The translations under genes were made by a program, and so were the position numbers. A stretch of 64,000 nt of DNA from Haematococcus lacustris (taxonomy: Eukaryota > Chlorophyta > Chlorophyceae > Chlamydomonadales > Haematococcaceae): contig JASKMD010000017.1 in assembly GCA_030144725.1 (NCBI GenBank), forward strand, positions 7,863,722 to 7,927,721. The letters run 5' to 3'. The notes beneath the pieces are model-generated. The model was not told the origin of the DNA. It did not search any database and was given only the letters and a program-made list of their open reading frames with translations. The stretch's first letter is position 1, and each line of letters begins with the position of its first letter. Positions 22,508-33,271 of the stretch are shown piece after piece.

Positions 22508-24059
22508 TCAGCGCGTATGAGGCCCTACGGAGCTGAGGATGCCGCGCTCTGCGCTCGCGCGCTCTAGTACTGTTCACCGCCGATATCCCCAGACTGGACT
22601 GGGCCCTAATACTGGTTTCCTTTTATTACCTGTCACCGTGCCTGCGCTGCTGACCGGTAGCGTGTTTAGTCGTCCGCCTTGGGGCCGCATAGCTTCCAGT
22701 AGTCGCGCAACTCGTCAATGTTATGACGGATACACGGTTCGCAGACTTCGACTAAGAGTGACCAGGTACCGAGGGAGCATTCCCCATCTCTCAATTTGGC
22801 TTTCAAGCTACAGCTGTAAGAAGGCATTAACTATCACGCACTCAGCCTACTGCTTGATCCAAGGTCAGGCCCATCAAACACTGCATCATAATGGGATATG
22901 TTCAATTCTAAGGCCTGCGACGCATTGATAATATTTGACTGATCCCCGCGTGCCCAATGTATTGAGCTAGAGATATAAAACGGGACTAGGGGCATCAGGA
23001 TGCCACCAGCCACGCTGCAGCTGCCTCATGGCTGCTGACACCATGCTGCTCCGGAACACGTGTGTGGGTATGAGCCCTACCCATGGGTATCAGGCCGTTG
23101 GGACACTGCTTGAACTCTTCCTTAGGTCAGGCATTCGGTTGCAAGCGCAAGTGTGGGTTGTGCGCAGGGCTAGGATGTGGTGGGCAGGCCCGAGGGGAGG
23201 TGAGAGAAGCGGGCAGCCTGGGATGGGCAGGGCGGAGGAGGGGGAAAGGGCGCATGGGGTAGTGGAGTGGGGTTGTGGTGGCAAGGTCTGGGAGGGGGGG
23301 TTAGGGGAGCAGGGCACCATCGTTATCAGCCTGCTCCTGCTGTGGACTTGACCATTCGCTGCTGTGCCCTCTAGCCACTGTCTCCTGCACTCAGGACTGT
23401 GGCTTGTGCTTTGGCCTGCTCAGGTATCGTTTGAGCTCAGCCTGGAGCATGCGGTCTGTGACAACTTGACAACTTGTCAGCCCAGTCCAGCCCAGCCCAG
23501 CCCAGCCATGTGCTTGTGTGTGTACGATGGGGGTAGTCAGACTCACTGAAGTGGCTTCCTGCACAGACGGGTGGTGGGGGGTGGGTATGGTCGGTTGCTG
23601 CATGCTGTGGCTCTGAACCCCCCTAGTCAGCATCGGGTCACTTGAGACATGTCAAATTAATTGGGCCTGGGCCTTTTACTTGTTCACCTTGCTTGGATAA
23701 CAGTCGGGAACAGCATTTTCGTAGCCATTTCCCTGTTGCGAAGTGAGTGTAGCACAGTTGAGGGGCTACTGATGGGGTTCTGATCCAAGGCCACATTCCA
23801 GGGAGCATTGTATCATAGTAAGAAGGCCAAAGCAAGCATGCATGCAGCTCGTTTGACCGCTGAGTTGACCGCGGTGACCAGGACGCTTCCGAATTCGCTG
23901 TAACCTGGTCGCTGACAAAAGCTGCATCCCACCAAACCCTCTTGCTCAAATGCAGCCGTCCGGGAGGACGCCAAACTCGGCGAGTGGAAATGCGTGCTGC
24001 CTTGACAGGGCGTTGCATTAAAGGCACATGCTGACCTGTGTCTTCGGACGACATTGCAG
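22508..24059. other. region between relic A and KNL1, no clear gene
   Basis: No exon with family similarity was found. 23160-23310 is G-rich. The KNL1 promoter and one or more short 5' exons should lie near the right end but could not be placed. A 138-codon minus-strand open frame at 23638-24054 has no supporting features. Confidence 0.45.
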
Positions 24060-27000
24060 ATATTGCGCAAGCGGGCGCAGCATAACAAAGAGAATGACGG
24101 GCGGGATGGCAAGCGGGGGCGAATGCGAGGTCGCAGAGTCAGCTTTGCTCCGGATGACGAGCTGGAAACCATGCACCTGTACCAAAAGGCACGGACAGAA
24201 CCTCGACCCAGGGGCAGCAATGCATTACAGAAGTGCTAAGCACATACTTTGCTTTGCTGATACTGCAGGATGCAATGCGGCATGCCCAGGAGGAAGATAT
24301 GCAGATGACAGATGACCTGGCAGCACTGCTCCCGTACACACTGGCTGGCATGGCTGCGTCAGCAGCATATCCTGAGCATCCAGCTTACGAACAGGCCATG
24401 ATGGTGGAGCCAAACAGCCCTAGAGTAGATGCGATGTCCCCACTGTCCATGGACTTGACCAACAACAGCATGGACTTGTCAGGAATGCAAGGTCAGCAAG
24501 CTCAGTCCATGCAGGAGCAGCCAGGACAAAGAACGGGAAGGTCTGCACTACCCTATACATCTGCTGCAGCTGACTTCACTAGGAACATCACCAGCGGCAT
24601 CCCAGCCTTGTCCACCCTAGTAGAAGAAGACGAGGAGGCGTCTGGCCATGGACTGTTCGACAGCCAGGTACAAAGCACAGAACGGGCAGCAGCAGCCAAT
24701 CATGGCGGTAGTCATGAGGATGACAACTGGCATGAGGCAAATCCTCGAGGTGCAGCTGATCAGTCGGATTGGTCACCAGCAGGTAAGCATGTCCATCAGA
24801 AATAGTGCAGGTGCTGTCAGCCATGCCAGCCATTGCTCCCTTCACTTGATAAGTGTTACACTGTGATGAGGTTGACATGCTCTTGCTTGACTGGAACAGG
24901 TCGACTGCCGGAATCTGCACTTCAGCAAGTGCAGCCTGGAAGCATAGGTGGAGGGCCACTGCAAACCGAAGCAGCAGTGGGCTCACCAGACGGGAGGCGG
25001 CTGCTGGCTGGAAATGCACTAGAGGACCTGGTTGTGTCGCCAGCCACACCTTTCATGAGCCTCACAACAGGGGGCGCCTCACTAGGGGGCCATGGCCCAG
25101 GCGCCATGGACGACACTGATGAGTTGAAGAACAAATGGGGCTTCACTCCGGGAGCCGACGATACCCTGGATGCAAGCCATGGTGCGACATTGCAGACAGC
25201 TTGCCAACATCTTTCAGGCAAACATTTACCAGGTCCACCTGCCCAGCTGCACTGTCAGCCTTTGCATCAACAAGAAACCAGGATCGTGAGCACTTGCAGC
25301 TCCGGTGCCACCACCGCCCTAAATGCCGCACCTGACTGATGCCTCATTGACAATGGTGTGCATGCCATGTACCACTGGCTTGGCTGTGCATGCCTTTGTG
25401 CACTGTCCAGGTCGACTGGTCATGGGGGACACCACCTATAACCATGTGTACGGCAGCTCCACCACAGGGGACATCACAAAATCCATGCAAGCCAACCAGA
25501 ACACAGGCGCGTCCAACACACTGTGTGCATGGCATTTGCGTGGCAATCACACGCTCCTTGGCATGTGCACATGTTGAAAGCTTACAGCGTTACTAGCTTG
25601 TCTGCAGGAGGTGCCAAGCCTGCCACCAACCGATCTGCTATCGCTGCAGCAGCCAATGCAACCTATGCAGCTGCTGCAGCAGTGCGGTCAGGGCTTGCTG
25701 CAGCTGCAGCCCCAGCAATGCCAGCCCCTGCAGCCAGTGGCGCCCTGGGCAACCTCCTGGCGGCCATTCCAGCCAGGCACCAGGTGCAGACCCAGCCAGC
25801 TGCAGAGATGACTATCAACCTGCTGGCAGACGACACCCAGATGGACCCTTGGCGCCAGGCCCCAGGCCCTGCATGCCCAGGTGTGTCAGCTAGGCTAGGC
25901 AGCACACAGTTTGTCCAGGAGTAGCCAAGCCTAACAGACCCCCTGCCTCCTACCTCACCCCTGCTCTTCCTTCAGTCATAGTGTGGATTTCTGGCCCTCC
26001 ATCTCAGACTGTCTTACACTTCCATAGCTTGTTACGCTAGGTTGCTGCCGCCTTGTCGATCAGTACATATGTGGTGTGGTGCTGTATGCTGTGATAGTGC
26101 CACCGTTGTTCGATTCAGGGTCTATATGCATCTACTTTGCTGCTGTTTGCCATGCAGTTCCATGTGCCAGTGCAGCAAGCAGCCTGCAGCCCAGGCTGGT
26201 GGCTGCAAACATGGAGCCACAGGCAGCGCACAGCACTGTGGGGCCCAGCACCAGACTGGCAGCGCTTGCATCCGCTCCATATGGGCAGGAAGCTGCTGCG
26301 GGAGGCAGCACTACAGCGCTGTTGGGTGGTGGCATGGCAGCAGCCCGCACAGCCACTGCCTTCACCATGCAGTTGCTGGCAGACAGCACAACCACAAGAG
26401 CACCCTTCCAGCAGCTCATGCCCGGCATACCACAACAAGGCCAAGTGAATGGGGCGACTGCAGGAGAGGTAGCAAAGGCAGAGAGGTGCGCCAGGGCACA
26501 TTGCATGCAGGCTATAGCCCAGCAAGTCCAAGTCTGTTCTTTGCTACAGGCCCAGCACCACCCTGCCTCTGTGGCCATTCGTGCTTGCAGGGAGCAGGCC
26601 ACGGCCGCATCATGCAGTCTAGGCCTTGCAATGGCTGGCCTGGCAGGCTCTGCTGGGGCAGCATGCCATGGTGAGGTCAGCAGTGACGCTGCAACTTTTG
26701 CCCATCTCCTGTTTCAGTCACTCTGATTGCTGTGCCCCACCCTTTTGAAAAACTCCATGCAAAGTAGACCATGCCAAGCCAGAGGACACATCTGGGGCTG
26801 TGTATGATGTATGGTGTTGTCCTCTTTGATGGTAAGATGCCAGGTCCTGTTCCCTGCGGCTGCCGCTGCAGACATCACCGCAGTGTCCATGGACTTCTCC
26901 ACCATGGGCTCATCAGGTGGCATCCACGGCCTAGTGGCTCAGCAGGCTGCCCATCAGCTGCTGATGGATGAGGACGATGCGGCCCTGACCTTGGATGATT

Positions 27001-30000
27001 TTGCTAGGCCACCCGAGCTGGCGCACACAGGCCGCTTGGATGCCAGTGCTGCTCATTCCCAGCATCTGCAGCAGCTGGCATCCAGGCAGGTGCAGCCAGG
27101 CGACCAGCCCTCAGCCATACACAGCTCGCAGCCATGGTCCCTGTCACAGCCCACATCTGGCTCACAGCTCATGCCCCTCCCGCAGCCGGCATCGCAGCAG
27201 CTAGTTGCAACGCAGCAACAGCTCGAGCTAAGCAGCAGTCGTGATGGCCTGCAATCAAGCAGCCAGCCAGTCAGTCAACCGAGCAGCCAGCTGCTGTTGT
27301 CAAGCAAGGCAGACGGGCAAGTCCAGCAGCTAGGTCCTGTGGGCTTCAGCGCCCAGGATCTCAAAACACAGTTGCAAGGGAGCCAAGCAGGAGAGGCTGC
27401 CAGCCAGGCAGCGGTAGCTGAGGGCCCAAAACGCCGTGCTGCACCCCCCATCACATTTCAGGTGTGTGAGGTGTGATCGAGGCTGTACTGCAATGCGGCT
27501 TCCAGCAGCCACCCATGCCACCGCATGTTGCAGCATCAAGCAGACCACGTCGCAGCCCCATGGCCCTTCCTTGTGACATTGACCCCTACAGCCGTGACAG
27601 ACCAGGACCTATGTAGCGTTGCTCTTGTGCAGCAGTTGAGGTTGCTTTCCACTCGTACGGTCATACTGACTGCACTGTTGAGGGTGCGAAGTCACTATCG
27701 CATATCACTCATGCAGCTAGGTGGACATCCTAGCCCAGGTCTACCCCCTTTGTCTGCAGGACTTCCTGGGGTTGGTGGAGGTTCGCTTCCTGGACGACAT
27801 GCGGCGCCGCACCTCCCTGCTGCAGCCCTTTGAGGCAGGGGGCTTGGCCATCGCTGCCTCCTTGAGCAGCCAGGAGGCGCACCCCACCAGCTTGGCGGAT
27901 GCCCTGGAGCAGGTCCATCTCGTAGGGGTCCGCGGCACCTGCCAGCAGGCCTGCATCCAGGAATTGGCAGAGAGGGTGGAGGGCCTGCAGGCTGCCATCC
28001 AGGCGGGGGAGGCAACGCTGGCGCAGGACAATCCCGCCATCTTTTCGGCTGTACAGGTAAAAACGGCATGCCCTATGTGAGCGTTTAGGGAGACTGTGGG
28101 GGTGCTGCCTCGTAGCCATGTCTTGCTCTTCCCTGTTGCCCGGCTAAGACGATGTGCCTGACTAGCTGGCCTAAGACTGCTTGCCTTGTTCTGCTTGCCT
28201 CGCCTTGGTCACAGACTGCTGACCCTGAGGAGCTGGAGCTCATTCGGGACCAGGTGAAGCTGCTGAAGAGGGTCTGCCGCCACCGCACTATGTTGGCCTG
28301 GAAGCAGGCCCGCATCCACCAGGAGCAGGCGCTGGCAGAGAGGTGCAGGGACGCACTGGCTGCCTTGGAGCAAGAGGTGCCACTGGCCAAGGTGTGCAGC
28401 CACCTAGTACTCTACTTGAGCAGGGATAGTCACAGAGAGACGGACCCAGTTATGGACTGCAGTATACAGTCGTTGTGCAGCAGCCCCTCTGTGCTGCAAT
28501 ACACATAACACCTGGCAGACTGCACTTAATCCGGAGCAGCTGACATCCAGCAGGTGTAGTTGTGCTTCCCCATGTTACAAGTGCCTGATGCCGTGCTCTG
28601 CTTGTGTGATGCTCAGAGGGCTTTGGACAGTGCCTTGGCGCTGGAAAAGGAGGCCAGCGCTGTTCACAGCGAGGTGGTGGCTCTAGCCAGCCAGGAGGCA
28701 TCAGGCGCCAAGGTGGGGCCCACCGCTGCGCCACCAGCCTGTCCTGGTGTCACTCCTTGGACACACAATGGCATGTCAAGGGTATGCAGTGCTGGCACCA
28801 ACAGCTGCTGCTGCATTCTGCCTGCAGGCTGCCCAGGTGGCAATGGAGCGCGAGGCAGCAGCTGCAGCCAGGCTGGCGGAGGTCGCTGCTGCTAATGCTG
28901 CCCGGCAAGCTCAGCTGACTGAGGCTCAAAGAGAGCAGCAGGCGACCCAGGTGGGGCTCAACCTCTTCATGTGGGGCCTTGCCCCTTGTGCTTGGCAGCA
29001 GAGCAGTAGTGCAGGCACCAGTTCCAATTTGTGCAGCCAGTTTTCCTAGCATTGCCCTGTGCCAAGTCGACGGCGCTGTCAGGTCTGTGCATGGTTCTTT
29101 CTATTGAAGCCAGGTGGCCCTCGCTCTGCCTGCCAGTTCTGCCAGGACAAGGACTTAAACCTGCTACCTTACTCCTGCTTGACTGCTCAGGCTCGGTATG
29201 AGGAGGCACTGCAGCAGCATGCTACTCTGGCCAAGCGGCTGCAGCACTTGAAGAACAAGACGCTTGCTGCCAGCTCCACTGAGGCTGCCAGCCAACCCCC
29301 AGCCACGCCTGCCAGCCAGCGCCTGACCCGCTGCAGCGCCCACCTGGACGTGCTGATGAGCCTACAGGTACTGCCTTCACGCACACCTAGCTCCTGAACC
29401 CTAACCCTACAAAACAGCAGCTAGCTACCAGCTCACGACACGTCTTGCAGCATACACTGCTGGCGCGCTGTTGGGTACCCAGACCTGTGCTCCAGACCCA
29501 GACCTTGCGGCTTCCCCTCACCTGCCTATCCTCACCTGCACCTCACCTCACCTTGCCCTCACCTGCCATGACCAGAACTGCTATTTGCTGCGCCTCATCT
29601 CCTGCAATGCTGCCCTGCTTGTTTCCTTGTCAGGGCCTGGCCCTGGACGTGCGCTCCCTGGACACGTCCCGCACCTGGTCCCTCGTGCTGCACAACCGCT
29701 TCCGCCTCACCTTCCACATGTCACCCACCTCCCTATCCCCCACCCCAGGACCTGGCACAAAGCCTGCCTCCCCCGCCCGCCCTACCTTGCTGCTGGGCCA
29801 GCACCCAGCCTCCGTGCCCCTCCCAGATGAGCCAGATGTTGGCAGGCAGGAGGCTGGGCAGCAGGCAAGATGCAAGGTGGTGGTGGGGGTGCACAGCGCT
29901 GGCTTCCACACCTCCCAGCTGGCGCTCACACTGCTGCCCTACCTAGGTGAGTGGGTGCTCTGTGCATCCCATCGCAGCAGCCCACGTTTGCTGCTTGTCC

Positions 30001-30876
30001 AAGAAAGTTGCTGCGTTTGCAAGATACATCTTGCTCCAGCGGAAACTCAATCAGCTGCACGCTCCTCCTCTACAACCTTGTCACCAGCAGAACCACCACT
30101 GGAGTACACTGCTGGCTGACAGTGGTCTCACGTTGATTGCTGTTGCAGAGGCCATGTGCTCCCGCACCCTCACCCTGCGCTCTGCCAAGCTGCCACTGTT
30201 CTTGGATGAGCAGCTGGTGTTGCTGTCCCGAGCCTCTGCCGCTGTCACAGCCCTCGAGGCAGCCCTGCTGCAGTGGCCAGCATTGACACGCATCACGGTC
30301 ACAGAACCCTCCCAATCACACAATAGCAGCGGCACCGTCAGCCATGCTGCCGCAACAGCGCCCAGCAGGGCAGTGAGCGCAGGGCAGGCGGGTGAGAGCA
30401 CTGCAGGGGACACAGGCGCCACTGACAAGGCCCAAGGGCCAGAGGGCCCAAGGGCCAGAGGGCCAGAGGGCTTGCCTGATGGCCTGTACCTCACAATGTG
30501 GTTTGCAACAGCTCAAGGCTGCGGCGCGCGCATGAGTCTAAGCTTGGAGGCGCAAGACCTGCTGCGCCTGCCCAGCCAGCAGCCGCGTCTGCGTGTTGCA
30601 GTTTTGCTGCCCAAGCACCGAGCCCAAGAGCTCACCCTGGACGCACAGTCCATCCTGCAGGGCGTGCCAGCTAGCCACTCCTATCTGCACCAGCTATGCG
30701 CCAGTGCAACGCGCTTAGTCTTGGAGGCCGCGGGCTGCGACGTAACCCCCTCGAACGAGGGCACGGTGCTGAGTGCGTCTGCAGCAGCGGCTTACAGCAT
30801 GCCGGGCGTCGCGCATGGGGCGGGCTGCGTCGTCGCAACCCCGCTGAAGGTCATCAGCAATCCTCTCTTTGCATGA
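24060..30876 (+). CDS. KNL1: kinetochore scaffold KNL1/Spc105-like protein
   Basis: KNL1 links the KMN network to the spindle checkpoint. Exon 24060-24190 holds ILRKR and then RRVSFAPDDELETMHLY, equivalent to the paired SILK and RVSF sites that dock PP1. Degenerate MELT-type repeats follow (MQMTDD, MDLTNN, GDITKS, EMTINL, VSMDFS) in exons 24269-24782, 24900-25181, about 25411-25520, 25607-25880, 26157-26468 and 26872-27461. A KNKWGFTPGADDTLD motif ends the 24900 exon. Exon 27721-28056 has LCLQDFLGLVEVRFLDDM, the start of the Spc7 domain. Coiled coil runs through 28215-28391, 28617-28712, 28828-28950 and 29191-29367. 29634-29946 and 30149-30876 form the C-terminal RWD-like part. Exons from 27721 to the stop are all in phase. 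The 5' start codon is not identified, and the middle Gln/Ser-rich exons are approximate. Confidence 0.82.
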
Positions 30877-31108
30877 CACGCTCTTCTCGCCCACTGCGTG
30901 CGCCTTCTGCCCGGGCCGGGCAGCCGCGGTCGGCTAGGCCATTCGTCCATGCATGTTAGCTATCTAACCTGGCGTGTAGTTTGCCTTGCTTGGACAGTGC
31001 TGTACTGGCGATCTCTGGTATGTTGTCTGAGTATCTTGCAGAGTGGAGGAGGATAAAAATATCGGTTTGCTGTGATGATGTCCGCTAATTTCGCAAGAGA
31101 TTCCTGAC

Positions 31109-32612
31109 ATGAAAGAGAAGCTTGATATACCGCTATCTGCCCTATCACTAGACTGCCCGCAAGAGCTAAAGCCCGGGCAAATCCTCTTATTGCGAGCCAG
31201 CCAAGACAACTCAGCCAGTTGCCTGCAGTGCGTGACGCAGTCTGGCGAGCCTGTCGGTACGCTCCAAGGCATTCCAACAAAACTTCGAGCTCATGCGGAG
31301 GTGCAAGCCAGCCTTCGCTCACTGAAGCGCAACAGCGAGGGCCGGCCTTGCCACCTCTTGTTACGTGTGGAGCTCAATAATGCACAACCTCAGCCGCTGG
31401 GTGAGCTCTTGCACCCCACCAGACGCTGATGACTACACACACCAGCCTTGCCTTCAAATCCTGCCGCAGTGCCAGCCCTGGCCGCACCAAGCGCAGCTCC
31501 CAGCAAGCAGGAGTACATTATTGATGACAATGGGTTCCAGCTTCGCAGGTCCCAGTTAGAGCAGCTAGGTGGGTGCAACTGCACACATCCAGTGGCTCAT
31601 ACCCTTCTAGCATCTGCATTGATTAGTTTGTGCACGGCAGGATGGACCCTGCTCTCAAGCAGGTAGGGATGAGTATGTAGGACATCAAATGGCGCTTGTC
31701 AGCACCGTCACTTCATCACTACTGAATGTTTGCATGTGTGCACACACCCCACAGTACGGCTTGGCATGGTTATGGGGGTCTCAGTCTACATGTCACAGCC
31801 ACATGGTGTACCTTCAGCAGGGCACAGTCCTGCCAGCGGTTATGCCATCACGTGACACACAGCATGTATGCTGGTGCGTGCAGTCACCAGCCCTGAGGTC
31901 GTGCTGGCGCTGGGTGATGCCAGGTTGCAGGCCAGTCTCTCCCGCATTGACAGCAGCGGAGAGAGAAGGGAGCAGGTGAGGTGGCAACGAGCTGGCGGTG
32001 CTGCAGGCAAGCAGCAGGCAGTATGGAAGTTGGGTCTGTCTAGGTATGGCAACTCCGTGGGGTTAGCGAGGAGGGAAGAGACGAGGAGTTGATCTGGGCT
32101 GCATGCCAGGGTCCCTCGCTAGCAGGCAGCAGGGTGCTGCTGCTTTCACAGTTGTGAAATGAGTGAAACATGGAAGGGGGAGTTGGGTGTGTGGTGTGCT
32201 CAGGGCTGGCATGCCATCCACATGAACCTGGCCTATAGTTGCAAGCTGGCTATGCCCCATGTCCCCATCACCCAACCACATAGGGTAACACATGGTCTCA
32301 CAATTGCCTGCACTTGAGCAGGCCTCCCTTTACAGCTCTATATGGATAGGATTGGGGACCAACTGCCAAGCCCTGCTGTTGGCCCTGCTGCACAGGAGCT
32401 GGAGGCAGCGCTGCAGGGTCCTGCATTCGCTAGTTTTGCTGAGAAGGTGCGTGGCAGCATAGAGGTCACCCGACCACCACCAGGGCCATGTCCATCACTG
32501 TAGTCATGCTGCTGGAGCTACATGCTACAATTGCCTTGTGATGAAATATGTCTTGGCGCTGTTGCAGGTGCTGTCGTTGTTGGACCAGGGGCTGTTGACA
32601 TCGAGTGCCTAA
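31109..32612 (+). CDS. small protein with ZNHIT3-like C-terminus
   Basis: Five exons join exactly in frame: 31109-31400, 31470-31568, 31884-31975, 32336-32446 and 32568-32612, giving 212 residues. The C-terminal part reads LRRSQLEQLVTSPEVVLALG, then LQASLSRIDSSGERREQL, then LQGPAFASFAEKVLSLLDQG. This spacing and pattern resembles the C-terminal helical region of ZNHIT3, which binds NUFIP1 in box C/D snoRNP assembly. The CxxC-type HIT zinc finger expected at the N-terminus is not visible; only a single CLQC is present at about residues 38-41. The N-terminal half is unrecognised. Alternative: an unrelated conserved helical protein. It lies 232 bp downstream of KNL1 on the same strand. Confidence 0.6.
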
Positions 32613-33271
32613 CACATAATGGGAATGGGGCTGACTTCATCAAGGCTCGACTTCGGTGGCTAGTCTTGTGCCTGACCAGCGCTGCTGGATGCGATGGTCA
32701 CACTCTGACAGGCATCTTGCTGTGTATTGCTACAGCTATAGCTATGTAGATAGTTCAGGGGACAACCCTATTCTTCGCAGCGGCACTGGGTAGCTCGCCT
32801 TTCGTTTTGCGTTTTATTCACGGTCTTGCCTGGTTCTGAGCACACGAGAGATGCTCATGGCTTTGATGGCGGGTGCCACTGCAGCCCAGTCAGCTGCCTT
32901 GAAGCTACGAAGTCACTCTGGAGACCTCCCAGATCCGAGGAAGGTGCCTATGCAACTTCGGTTGTTTTGAAACGTCACCGTTACCATGCACCAAAGTGCA
33001 GGGGTTTGCATATGATTACGATTGCATACCGCTGCCAGTGTAAGGCGTGCCACTGCCTGTGGTAGATACCTCCATCAAGTGGGCGTGTCGGTGCAAGAAG
33101 GCAGGGTCATCTTTTAGAAGAAGGCAGACTAGCTGGGGACGTCACCGCTGAGATGGGTGCGCGAAGCTGCGTCTAGATGCTTGAAAAATTCCCTCCGAGT
33201 CCTGCTACCTCGTAGCCATCCCTCAGCCTTGCCATTTGACGCTTTGGGTCTGTTGCCTGTCCTCAGGCAAC
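32613..33271. other. intergenic region before the kinase gene
   Basis: No coding exon or repeat recognised. It should contain the 3' UTR of the preceding gene and the promoter and 5' UTR of the kinase. Confidence 0.5.

Noticed and set aside
23638..24054. 138-codon minus-strand open frame beside KNL1
   Set aside because: No family resemblance, no splice structure, and it overlaps the first KNL1 acceptor; likely chance.
29396..29410. Interstitial telomere repeat CCCTAACCCTA
   Set aside because: Only two units, common by chance in this C-rich genome.
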